Assembly (NCBI GenBank): GCA_905215775.1
Contig: CAJMRM010000056.1
Location: 1-19,029, forward strand
DNA from: an uncultured bacterium
GTDB taxonomy: Bacteria > Bacillota > Clostridia > Lachnospirales > Lachnospiraceae
Length of the DNA stretch: 19,029 bases
Direction of reading: 5' to 3'
Shown piece by piece: positions 1 through 7,452 of the stretch. Both the position numbers and the translations under genes were made by a program. How positions within the stretch are numbered: position 1 is the stretch's first letter; each line of letters begins with the position of its first letter. The notes under the pieces were generated by a model. It was not told the DNA's origin. It did no database searches and saw nothing but the letters and a program-made list of their open reading frames with translations.

Positions 1-51
1 GAAAAGAAATCTATAAGATACAAACGCAGAAAATGCGGAGAGGATCACTTC

Positions 52-540
52 ATGAAGATGGATTTGTACAAAAAGATTGTAGACTATATCATTGAGAACC
101 AGAACAAATTTTACAGACTGGCTTTCAGCTACACAAAAAACCAGGATGACGCGATGGATGCGGTTCAGAACTCTGTGTGTAAGGCTCTGGAGCATTATGG
201 GGATCTGCGGAATGAAAATGCAGTACGGACATGGTTTTACAGGATCATTGTCAATGAAAGTCTCCAGCTATTGAAGGAGCGGAACAGACAGGTATCTCTG
301 GAGCCGGAAGGAAATGAGGCTGTTTATGAGGAAAAGGGATATGAACCCCAGGACAGCCTGTATGAACATATCAACCGGCTGTCCCCGGAGGTGCAGACGA
401 TCATCAAGCTGAGGTTTTATGAGGACCTCCAGCTGAAAGAGATCGCAGAGATCATGGATATGAACCTGAATACGGTGAAGGCCAGACTTTACCGGGGGCT
501 GCGTGCGCTGAGGCTGTCGATCGAGGAGGAAGATTTATGA
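52..540 (+). CDS. ECF-type RNA polymerase sigma factor (SigV-like)
   Basis: A 162-residue sigma factor of the extracytoplasmic-function class, which directs RNA polymerase to stress promoters. Region 2 spans about residues 15-80 (AFSYTKNQDDAMDAVQ is the core-binding helix). Region 4 spans about 108-156, with the helix-turn-helix LKEIAEIMDMNLNTVKARLYRG. Only regions 2 and 4 are present, the usual ECF layout and length. GGAGAGG lies 8 bases before the chosen ATG; a second in-frame ATG two codons later is possible. The stop overlaps the next start as ATGA, so sigma and anti-sigma are translationally coupled. The RsiV-like partner makes a SigV-type, lysozyme or envelope-stress role likely, but that is inferred from the partner. 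The promoter is not in the window, apart from a weak TATAAG at 12-17. Confidence 0.93.
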   Translation: MKMDLYKKIVDYIIENQNKFYRLAFSYTKNQDDAMDAVQNSVCKALEHYGDLRNENAVRTWFYRIIVNESLQLLKERNRQVSLEPEGNEAVYEEKGYEPQDSLYEHINRLSPEVQTIIKLRFYEDLQLKEIAEIMDMNLNTVKARLYRGLRALRLSIEEEDL

Positions 541-1409
541 GGAGTATTGATGACGCGAAGAAAGAATATGAGAGTATTCCCGTTCCCGGCGAGCTGTCCG
601 GCCGGATCCAGAAAGAGATCCGAAGGGCGAATAAAAAGAGAAATACAGTCATTTTTATGCGCAGCTTCAGAAAATCCGGGGCTGTGGCCGCAGCCGCAGT
701 CCTTCTGTTTACGGCAGGGCTCAATACAAGCGTTTCTTTTGCCAGCGCAGCGGGACAGCTTCCGGTGATCGGAGAGCTTGCCAGGGTCCTGACCTTCCGC
801 TCTTATGAAACGGAAACAGAGGATCTCAGGCTTTCTGTGGAGATCCCGGATCTCGATATGATCTCTGCGGATTTTGACGGACTGGAAAAGGAGATCAACG
901 AGGAGATCCATAGGATCTGTGAAACGTGCGCAAAAGAGTCCGAAGAACGCGCCAGAGAGTACCGCCAGGCCTTTCTGGAAACGGGAGGGACCATGGAGGA
1001 ATGGATGGCCCATGATCTCCAGGCAAAGATCTGGTATGAGGTCAAAGGGCAGACAGACCGTTATCTGTCTCTGGCAGTGATGGGGACAGAAAACTGGAAC
1101 AATGCAGGCGGCTGGGAGAACTATTACAACATCGACCTGCAGAGTGGGAAAACGGTCACATTAAAGGATGTTCTTGGGGAGGATTACGCGGCTGAGGCAG
1201 AGCGGGAGATCCTTGCCCAGATGGAAAAGAGAGAGAGAGAAGAGGGAGCTTCCTTCTTTAAGGACAGCCTGCCGGAAATTGGTGAGGAAACAGCGTTTTA
1301 CATGAACGAAGCGGATGCTCCGGTCATCGTATTCCAGCCGTATGAGATCGCTCCGGGAGCCATGGGTCCCCAGGAATTTACGATGCAGGCCGGGGCGGAA
1401 CAGAAGTAG
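537..1409 (+). CDS. RsiV-like membrane anti-sigma factor (DUF3298 ectodomain)
   Basis: A 290-residue single-pass membrane protein that should hold the upstream sigma factor inactive. Residues 1-46 are cytoplasmic and charged. A hydrophobic segment covers about 48-66 and ends in Ala-Ser-Ala (69-71), a signal-peptidase-like site. The ectodomain follows. Its C-terminal part, from about residue 185, contains YYNIDLQSGKTVTLKDVL and FYMNEADAPVIVFQPYEIAP, typical of the DUF3298 fold in RsiV. In Bacillus, lysozyme binding to that domain allows signal-peptidase cleavage of RsiV and then RasP proteolysis. The same order of parts here suggests the same mechanism. The start overlaps the sigma stop by four bases. 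Lysozyme sensing is inferred from family membership. Confidence 0.88.
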   Translation: MRSIDDAKKEYESIPVPGELSGRIQKEIRRANKKRNTVIFMRSFRKSGAVAAAAVLLFTAGLNTSVSFASAAGQLPVIGELARVLTFRSYETETEDLRLSVEIPDLDMISADFDGLEKEINEEIHRICETCAKESEERAREYRQAFLETGGTMEEWMAHDLQAKIWYEVKGQTDRYLSLAVMGTENWNNAGGWENYYNIDLQSGKTVTLKDVLGEDYAAEAEREILAQMEKREREEGASFFKDSLPEIGEETAFYMNEADAPVIVFQPYEIAPGAMGPQEFTMQAGAEQK

Positions 1410-1424
1410 AAGGAGGGGCCGTTT

Positions 1425-2162
1425 ATGAAAAAATGGAAATGGATGGCGATCGTAGGAATGGCGGGAATCCTGGCAGGGTGCGGCCCGCAGAAGGAAGCCA
1501 CAGATGCGCCGGCAGAGCAGGAAACTGTCCGTGCGGAGGAGCCGGAGACGGCAGAAAACGGCGGCAGTACAGAGAAAACGCCGGAAACGGAGAATGCAGG
1601 CCATGCAGAGATGTCCTTAGAGGATGCGACCGGGCTTCTGGGTATGAAGGACAGCGAGACAGCGGAGCTTTTTGGCGGCGGAGAGGAAAACTGGACAGAG
1701 GACCATTCCTTTTACCTGGGACGTATTTTCCAGGCGGAGCTGTATGGGGAGGCATGCTCTGTGCATACGACATGCAGCAAAGAAGGGATCGTGGATTCTG
1801 TTTCCATATGGGCCGTCAACGGGGAGCGCCAGGTGACCGATGAGGAGGTAAAGCAATGGACGGAGCAGATCACAGAGCAGACCGAAGCAGAGCCCTCCAC
1901 GGATCCCGGGCCCTCGGAGGGCGGCAGCGTCCAGACCAGATGGAAAAAGGATGGAAAGATCGTTACCATGGACCATATGAAGGACATTCTGACCATCCGG
2001 ATTCAGGAGCTGAAGGGAGAGATGGCAGTTTCTGAAACGGAAGACAATTTTTCTGTGGAGGCCAGCCGGGCAGGGTTTATCCTTGCCGGTGAAGGCAGCG
2101 ACCCCAACATTGTTTTCGGACTCCGGGATGGAAAGCTGGCTGTTTCCGGAATCAATTATTAA
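1425..2162 (+). CDS. Lipoprotein of unknown function, third gene of the sigma operon
   Basis: A 245-residue predicted lipoprotein. The N-terminus MKKWKWMAIVGMAGILAGC gives a lipobox LAGC with the lipidated Cys at 19. An acidic, low-complexity linker runs to about residue 60 (many Glu, Ala, Thr), followed by a compact soluble domain with two Cys (in EACSVHTTC). No family was recognised. GGAGGGG precedes the ATG, and the gene starts 15 bases after the anti-sigma stop, so it is co-transcribed and ends at a strong terminator. Placement suggests a surface protein that either tunes the anti-sigma sensor or is itself an effector of the envelope response. Neither role can be shown from sequence. Confidence 0.82.
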   Translation: MKKWKWMAIVGMAGILAGCGPQKEATDAPAEQETVRAEEPETAENGGSTEKTPETENAGHAEMSLEDATGLLGMKDSETAELFGGGEENWTEDHSFYLGRIFQAELYGEACSVHTTCSKEGIVDSVSIWAVNGERQVTDEEVKQWTEQITEQTEAEPSTDPGPSEGGSVQTRWKKDGKIVTMDHMKDILTIRIQELKGEMAVSETEDNFSVEASRAGFILAGEGSDPNIVFGLRDGKLAVSGINY

Positions 2163-2202
2163 TGAAAGAGGACAGTAAGGCATACAGATGCCGGAAATGC
2201 AG

Positions 2203-2254
2203 AAGGCCCTGTCCTGGGATACCTGAAAAGGAGATCCCGGGACAGGGCCTTTTT
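2203..2254 (+). terminator. Intrinsic terminator of the sigma operon
   Basis: The arm AAGGCCCTGTCCTGGGAT pairs with ATCCCGGGACAGGGCC and is followed by TTTTT. The stem is about 16 pairs with one G-T wobble and a 13-base loop. It sits 40 bases after the lipoprotein stop. Read from the other strand the T-run is poor, so it may stop the convergent cstA transcript only partly. Confidence 0.93.
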
Positions 2255-2290
2255 ATCGGTTCCTGCGTCCATGCAGTTTTTGATCCGGCT

Positions 2291-4006
2291 CTATGAAGCG
2301 GCAGCAGGAGCCGTCTTTTCGGAATTATGCCTGGAGGCAAAGTAGGCCCGCAGGGAGTTTACAACGATGATCAGGCCAAGGAGCATTAAAAGGACGGCGA
2401 TGATCAGCTGGAGTCCCTCTACCATGAAGGTGGCGGAGCCGGAGGCAAAGGCGGTCACCAGCGCTTTGGTCCTCTGTACCAGGGCGGTGGTGGTGACGCA
2501 GAGCATGATCGCCAGCGGCGGGAACAGCATCTTGTTGCTGCGGCCTGTGACCTTCATGAATACGCAAAGCGTTACCAGCACCAGAGCAGATAATAATTGG
2601 TTGGCGGATCCGAACAGCGGCCAGATGTTGGAGTAGCCGATCCGGGTCAGGACAAAGCCGAAGAAAAGGGTCAGCAGGGTGGAAACGTATTTGTTGCAGA
2701 TGAACTTTCTCCAGCCTTCGGCGTGCTCCATGTCATCCACAGAGAACAGCTCCTGTAAGCTCATACGGCCGATCCTGGCTACGGCGTCCAGGCTCGTGAG
2801 GGCTAGGGCAGAAACACACATGGTCATGAAGCACTGGGCGATGTACATGGGAACGCCGAACATCTGGAAGAAGCCGGCAACGCCGTTGGAAAAGATCTGG
2901 AACGGAGTTCCTGCGGCGGGAGTTCCGTCGGCTCCGGCAGCAGCGCCTGCCACGCAGAGGGCCAGTACGGCCAGAAGGCTTTCCAGCACCATGGCGCCGT
3001 AGCCCACCTTTAACATATCCTTTTCGTTGGCCACGGTCTTGGAGGATGTGCCGGAGGATACCAGGCTGTGGAATCCGGAAACGGCTCCGCAGGCAACGGT
3101 GACAAAAAGGATCGGGAACATGTTTCCAAGCTTTTCGTTGTGGAAGCCGGTGTACATGGGCAGGTTCATGGACGGATGGGCCACGAAAAGTCCCAGCACA
3201 GATCCGGCGATCATGCCGATGAACATGTAGGTGGTCATGATGTCACGGGGCTGCTTTAAAAGCCACATGGGCAGTACAGCCGCAAAGAAGATATAAATGA
3301 AGGTAATGTAGGTCCAGGCCTCTTTTCCGGCGGTGATGGGGGCCAGCATTCCAAGGGCCAGGGCAGCTACGGTGCAGGCCAGGCCCAGAACGGTCTCCTT
3401 CCAGCCGGTGAAATGGAGGCGTGTCTGCAGTACGCCAAAAAGCATAGCAAAGGCAATAAACAATAAGGAAATGGTCCCGGCTGCGCCGTTGGTCCTGGCG
3501 GCGGCAGATAAGCTGGTCACGCCGTCCACAGTCTGGTAGGCGTTGAAGGTTCCGGCAACCATGTCTGCAAAGGCCGCGATCACCAGCCAGGTGAAGAGCC
3601 AGCAGAATACAAGAAACAGCTTGCGGCCCAGCTTTCCGATATATTTTTCGATCAGCAGTCCCATGGACTTACCGTCGTTTTTCACGCTTACATAAAGAGC
3701 GCCGAAGTCTGTGACGGCTCCGAAGAAAACGCCGCCGATGAGGATCCATAAAAGAACGGGAACCCATCCGAAAACGGCCGCCTGGATGGCTCCGGTCACA
3801 GGGCCGGCTCCGGCGATGGATGAAAACTGATGGCTGAAAACGGTCCAGCCGTCGGTGGGGACGTAGTCCTGTCCATCTGCATGAACGACTGCCGGTGTTT
3901 TCGCTTTGGGGTCGATGCCCCACTTCTTTGCAAGGAAGCGGCCATACAGCACATAGGCGGAGGCCAGGCAGATCGCGGAGATGAGGACGATTACAAGTGT
4001 GTTCAT
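2291..4006 (-). CDS. cstA: CstA-family carbon starvation / peptide transporter
   Basis: A 571-residue polytopic membrane protein of the CstA family, which imports peptides and in some members pyruvate. The N-terminal segment ASAYVLYGRFLAKKWGID is followed by the family block VFSHQFSSIAGAGPVTGAIQ (about residues 56-75), then VLLWILIGGVFFGAVTDFGA and more than ten hydrophobic segments. The central VACGAVSGFHSLVSSGTSSK motif is also typical. It is shorter than E. coli CstA (about 700), as Gram-positive members commonly are. The ATG is preceded by AGGAGAG at a normal distance. The gene is monocistronic, convergent with the sigma operon, with its own promoter at 4042-4070. Peptide or pyruvate as substrate is family knowledge; nothing local decides it. 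Confidence 0.93.
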   Translation of the reverse strand: MNTLVIVLISAICLASAYVLYGRFLAKKWGIDPKAKTPAVVHADGQDYVPTDGWTVFSHQFSSIAGAGPVTGAIQAAVFGWVPVLLWILIGGVFFGAVTDFGALYVSVKNDGKSMGLLIEKYIGKLGRKLFLVFCWLFTWLVIAAFADMVAGTFNAYQTVDGVTSLSAAARTNGAAGTISLLFIAFAMLFGVLQTRLHFTGWKETVLGLACTVAALALGMLAPITAGKEAWTYITFIYIFFAAVLPMWLLKQPRDIMTTYMFIGMIAGSVLGLFVAHPSMNLPMYTGFHNEKLGNMFPILFVTVACGAVSGFHSLVSSGTSSKTVANEKDMLKVGYGAMVLESLLAVLALCVAGAAAGADGTPAAGTPFQIFSNGVAGFFQMFGVPMYIAQCFMTMCVSALALTSLDAVARIGRMSLQELFSVDDMEHAEGWRKFICNKYVSTLLTLFFGFVLTRIGYSNIWPLFGSANQLLSALVLVTLCVFMKVTGRSNKMLFPPLAIMLCVTTTALVQRTKALVTAFASGSATFMVEGLQLIIAVLLMLLGLIIVVNSLRAYFASRHNSEKTAPAAAS

Positions 4007-4041
4007 AATTATTCTCTCCTTGTTAGTATTTATAAGTACAT

Positions 4042-4070
4042 ACTATAAGCCTGTAAAGAGATAAAGTCAA
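4042..4070 (-). promoter_or_regulatory. Promoter of cstA
   Basis: On the reverse strand, TTGACT (4065-4070) and TATAGT (4042-4047) are separated by 17 bases, 36 bases before the start codon. Upstream at 4083-4106 an inverted repeat AAAACG-N12-CGTTTT lies at about -50 to -70, where an activator could bind. No regulator was identified. Confidence 0.75.
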
Positions 4071-4315
4071 TAAATCCGGGACAAAACGTCAAAAAATCGT
4101 CGTTTTCATAGGAAAAACCTGGAAAATGTCTGGTATTTTATATAAATTTAATAAAGTTTACAAAAAAGATATAATGTATAAATATAACAAATATAACCAA
4201 AAGGAATAGTATTGGCGGGAGGAATCCACCCATCTGCAAAAAACATATAAAATGAAGAATAAATTTTGTTTTTTTGTGCATTATATTCAAGTATATAAAA
4301 TTTTAACAAATTCGT
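4071..4315. other. AT-rich intergenic region between cstA and the permease
   Basis: About 245 bases of much lower GC than the flanking genes, between two divergent promoters. It contains the AAAACG/CGTTTT inverted repeat (4083-4106), AT tracts, and one GC-rich patch GGCGGGAGGAATCCACCC (about 4214-4231). No ORF with a credible ribosome site and no RNA gene was seen. It probably serves as shared upstream control DNA. Confidence 0.6.
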
Positions 4316-4344
4316 TTGGAATTTAACAAGAACTGTGCTATAAT
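4316..4344 (+). promoter_or_regulatory. Promoter of the APC permease
   Basis: TTGGAA (4316-4321), a 17-base spacer and a perfect TATAAT (4339-4344) preceded by TGC, an extended -10. The transcript would start near 4351, leaving a leader of about 37 bases to the ATG at 4388. This placement also excludes the in-frame TTG at 4316 as the translation start. Confidence 0.88.
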
Positions 4345-4387
4345 GCAGAGGTTGCACAAATACAAAAAAGAAAAGGAAGGTTACACA

Positions 4388-5818
4388 ATGGAAAATTCTA
4401 AGAAAATTACCTGGTATACCTTAGCCTTTATGGCGTTTTCCACAGTTTGGGGATTCGGAAACGTTCTGAACGGCTTCGTATACTTCAATGGTATCCAGGT
4501 TATCTTCAGCTGGGTAATGATGTTTGCCCTTTACTTTGTTCCCTACGCGCTCATGGTTGGTGAGCTGGGCTCCGCATTCAAGAACTCCGGCGGCGGCGTA
4601 AGCTCCTGGATCCACGAAACCATCAGCCCGAAATTTGCATACTATGCCGGCTGGACCTACTGGGCATGCCACGTAACTTACATTGCAAGTAAGGGCAGCG
4701 GCGGATTAAAGGCTTTAAGCTGGATGGTATTCCAGAACGGAACCACCTACGATACATTCCCGACCATCGCTGTACAGCTGGCGACTCTGGCAGTTCTCCT
4801 GTTCTTCAGTTGGGTAGCAAGCCGCGGCTTAAACCCGCTTAAGAAGCTGGCTACCGTTGCCGGAACCAGTATGTTCGTAATGTCCATCCTGTACATCCTG
4901 ATGATGTTTGCCGCTCCGGTGATCAATCCCAACGCAGAGTATGTGACAATGGAATTCACCAAAGAGGCACTGATCCCGAAGTTCAACGTGGGTTACTTCA
5001 CTTCCCTGTCCATCCTGGTATTCGCAGTGGGCGGATGTGAGAAGATCTCCCCGTATGTAAATAAGGTAAAAGATCCGTCCAAGGGATTCCCGAAGGGTAT
5101 GATCGCTCTGGCCGTTATGGTCATGGTATGTGCGATCCTGGGAACCATTGCCATGGGCAAGATGTTCGATCCGACCATCATCAACGAGAGCAAGGAAAGC
5201 TTTAACTCCTACGTTTCCAACGGCGCCTACTGGGCATTCCAGAAGTTAGGTGAGTACTACGGCGTAGGCAATGCTCTGCTGATCATCTACGCAGCCTGCA
5301 ACGCCATTGGACAGTTCTCTACTCTTGTTTTAAGTATTGACGCTCCGCTTCGTATGCTTCTTGACAACGAGGACGCAAGACAGTTCGTTCCCACCAAGCT
5401 GTTAAAGAAGAACGACAAGGGCGCATATGTAAATGGTATCTGGATGGTTGTAGTTCTTTCCGGAAGTATCATCCTGATCCAGTCCTTCGTACCGGGCGCA
5501 GCTGCTGTATTAACACAGTTAAATAAGCTGAATTCCGTAACCATGCCGCTCCGTTACCTGTGGGTATTTGCCGCTTACATTGCCTTAAGAAAGGCTGCAG
5601 GCAAGTTCCATCCGGAGTACCGCTTCGTAAAGAACCAGGGCATCGCTCTGACCGCAGGCGTATGGTGCTTCTTCGTAACGGCTGCCTGCTGTCTCCTTGG
5701 TATGTATGTGGAAGGCGATATGGCCTCCACAGCCTTAAACGTGATCACTCCCTTCGTTCTTACGGCTCTGGGACTGATCCTTCCGGAGATCAAGAAGAGA
5801 GAAAAAACAAACGCTTAA
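4388..5818 (+). CDS. APC-superfamily amino acid permease (YjeM/GadC-like)
   Basis: A 476-residue membrane transporter, probably twelve hydrophobic segments, of the amino acid-polyamine-organocation superfamily. The first segment region STVWGFGNVLNGF and the block MVGELGSAFKNSGGGVSSWI (about residues 57-76) match the glutamate/GABA-antiporter-like branch that includes E. coli YjeM. FAVGGCEKISPYVNKVKDPS is the conserved mid-protein loop. The start was chosen because GGAAGG precedes it and the promoter lies just upstream; the longer TTG start would fall inside the -35 box. Codon use is strongly biased (TTC, TAC, AAC, GTA, TTA, few rare codons), unlike its neighbours, suggesting high expression. 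Substrate is unknown; glutamate-like amino acids are a family-level guess. Confidence 0.9.
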   Translation: MENSKKITWYTLAFMAFSTVWGFGNVLNGFVYFNGIQVIFSWVMMFALYFVPYALMVGELGSAFKNSGGGVSSWIHETISPKFAYYAGWTYWACHVTYIASKGSGGLKALSWMVFQNGTTYDTFPTIAVQLATLAVLLFFSWVASRGLNPLKKLATVAGTSMFVMSILYILMMFAAPVINPNAEYVTMEFTKEALIPKFNVGYFTSLSILVFAVGGCEKISPYVNKVKDPSKGFPKGMIALAVMVMVCAILGTIAMGKMFDPTIINESKESFNSYVSNGAYWAFQKLGEYYGVGNALLIIYAACNAIGQFSTLVLSIDAPLRMLLDNEDARQFVPTKLLKKNDKGAYVNGIWMVVVLSGSIILIQSFVPGAAAVLTQLNKLNSVTMPLRYLWVFAAYIALRKAAGKFHPEYRFVKNQGIALTAGVWCFFVTAACCLLGMYVEGDMASTALNVITPFVLTALGLILPEIKKREKTNA

Positions 5819-5849
5819 CTGGAAATAAAATAACTTGTATTGTGCGTAT

Positions 5850-5889
5850 GCGGCAGCTGGTCCGATCCTGGACTGGCTGCCGTTTTTTT
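5850..5889 (+). terminator. Intrinsic terminator of the permease gene
   Basis: CGGCAGCTGGTCC pairs with GGACTGGCTGCCG (two wobble positions), followed by seven T. It is 31 bases after the stop codon. Confidence 0.92.
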
Positions 5890-6192
5890 ATATCATAGGA
5901 AAGTGCGTCCTATGACATAAAAAACGCTCCGCGGGGATCGCCATGGGGCGGAAGGGAATTATGCCGCAGACGGAGAAGCCTGCAATCGGGCTTCTTTCTT
6001 GTCCGGAGACGGCCTCTGCGCTCGGGCCGGGAGTGGGGGAACGGTGTTTTCCAGTGTTTTTTGAGGATAAATATGATAAAATAGGGTACATATATCCTAC
6101 GTTGATTTTGAAAATGCGGTCCTGCTCCATATTTGGCCAGATGGCAGCCGTCCAATTCAGATTCACGTTTGGAGGAAGAAGGAGGGGATCCT
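5890..6192. other. Intergenic region with hairpins and a weak promoter
   Basis: No gene was seen in these 300 bases. A perfect 8-bp inverted repeat TCATAGGA/TCCTATGA (5893-5900 and 5908-5915) follows the permease terminator. GAAGCC/GGGCTTC near 5977-5997 with a T-rich tail resembles a second weak terminator. TGATAAAAT at 6074-6082 is an extended -10-like site without a good -35 and could serve the next gene. The stretch is otherwise GC-rich without coding character. Confidence 0.5.
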
Positions 6193-7407
6193 GTGGATAT
6201 ACAAAACGAAGACCGGAAGACATGTGGAAAAGCGCAGAGCGAGGACCGGGAATGGAGAGTGACCTTTGAAGGGGGCTTTTACGGCCAGAGGGGCCGCCGG
6301 GGACTTGAGATCCCGGTGGGAAAGACCTTTTCCTGGGGGAAGGAGATCTGGCATGTCCCGGCGGTGTACCGGTGCGGGAAGGGACTGGTGGCAGATATTT
6401 TCGCGGAGATCGATCCGGGACAGGTGAGTGCCTTTCTGGAGCAGTACCGGGACCTGGAGGAGGAGAAGCTGACGGAGGAGGACCGGGAGAGGATCTTACA
6501 GGAAAATCCCCTGGAAACGGGCTTCCGGCCGGTGGTGGTGCTGAATGGAAAACAGCTCAGGGGCGCGGAGGGAAATGGCCTCTGCTGGCTCCCGGAATCC
6601 TGCCGGGAGGCTGACGCCGGGGGACAGGGTGATGGAGAGGCCGGGGAAGTTCCGGAAATCGATAACGACGGGGATCTGGTGGAGGGTCCGGCAGTGGAGG
6701 AGTACTTGGCGGCAGACCCGTATGAGGAGGAACGGAGGCTCCTGGACCATTACGGCCTGGATCCGGATAAGGCCTGGTCCATCAACCGCTGGAGCTTTTC
6801 CTGGGCCACAAAGCGGCCGCCGGAGCTGCGGTCCTTAAGCCTTACTATGAAGCGGGACCGGGCCTGTGTTCCGGGGATCCGTTTCACTGTCCGGGGACCC
6901 GGAGACCGGATCCCCTTTATCCATCCCTCCACCGGAACGCATCATGTGCTGACGGTTCTGGAGTACCGGGAGGAGGAGATGGACTGGAGGGCCTTTGACG
7001 CGCCGGAGGGGATGGAGCAGGAAGAAAGACGGAGGTTTCTCCGGCGCATGGGGGAATGGGAGTACCCCACCCATCTGATGGCCATGACCTATGACGTAAG
7101 CCCGGAGCTCCCCAGAGGAGAGCTGCAGATCCGGGACGGCGGCGACGACCGTCCCAGGCGGATCCCGTCCAGGGAGCCGGAGGACCGGTTCCTTCCGGAG
7201 GCGAAGAATGATGCGTGCGTTATGGCGGGAGCCAGCGCCATCGGGATCATCGGCGGGGCCGACGGACCCACAGCCATTTTCATGGCGGGAAAGGGAGAGC
7301 CGTGCTGCACCTTTTCCTCCCTGTATTTTGAGCCGGGAAAGCCGGTGGAATGGCGGATGCAGTTTTATGAGCAGCGGGTGGAGGATCTGGAGGTGGAGCT
7401 TTTATAA
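6193..7407 (+). CDS. Unknown soluble protein carrying a decarboxylase-beta signature peptide
   Basis: About 404 residues, acidic, Arg/Glu-rich, with no signal peptide and no membrane segment. The start is taken as GTG because GAAGGAGGGG lies 5 bases upstream; a TTG 60 bases earlier keeps the frame but has no ribosome site. Residues 1-115 begin with WRVTFEGGFYGQRG-type sequence, a charged Gly/Glu linker covers about 140-170, and blocks such as KAWSINRWSFSWATKRPPE and IPFIHPSTGTHHVLTVLEY follow. At 351-363 lies GIIGGADGPTAIF, the signature of membrane beta subunits of Na+-translocating decarboxylases (OadB, GcdB), here followed by a normal 41-residue soluble tail. It is not a decarboxylase subunit, because the membrane helices are absent. 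The function is unknown. It stands alone, convergent with the OLD gene. Confidence 0.82.
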   Translation: MDIQNEDRKTCGKAQSEDREWRVTFEGGFYGQRGRRGLEIPVGKTFSWGKEIWHVPAVYRCGKGLVADIFAEIDPGQVSAFLEQYRDLEEEKLTEEDRERILQENPLETGFRPVVVLNGKQLRGAEGNGLCWLPESCREADAGGQGDGEAGEVPEIDNDGDLVEGPAVEEYLAADPYEEERRLLDHYGLDPDKAWSINRWSFSWATKRPPELRSLSLTMKRDRACVPGIRFTVRGPGDRIPFIHPSTGTHHVLTVLEYREEEMDWRAFDAPEGMEQEERRRFLRRMGEWEYPTHLMAMTYDVSPELPRGELQIRDGGDDRPRRIPSREPEDRFLPEAKNDACVMAGASAIGIIGGADGPTAIFMAGKGEPCCTFSSLYFEPGKPVEWRMQFYEQRVEDLEVELL

Positions 7408-7452
7408 AAGAAGGGCGGGGAACAGTCAGCGCTGTTTCCCGCTCTTTCTGCT
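7408..7452. terminator. Bidirectional terminator between convergent genes
   Basis: A hairpin of GGGCGGGGAACAG with CTGTTTCCCGCTC (wobble pairs allowed) lies around the loop TCAGCG. The TGA stop of the reverse-strand OLD gene (7426-7428) is inside the loop. On the reverse strand the stem is followed by TTCTTTTATAAAA, on the forward strand by the weaker CTCTTTCT, so it should work best for the reverse gene. Confidence 0.7.

Noticed and set aside
489..1013. 174-codon reverse-strand ORF over the anti-sigma gene
   Set aside because: Antisense shadow of two well-supported coding genes.
4316..4387. Upstream TTG start for the APC permease
   Set aside because: It would place the start codon in the -35 box and ahead of the transcription start; the ATG at 4388 has the ribosome site.
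6193..7407. Reading the GIIGGADGPTAIF protein as an oxaloacetate decarboxylase beta subunit
   Set aside because: Only the short signature matches; membrane helices and the rest of the subunit are absent.
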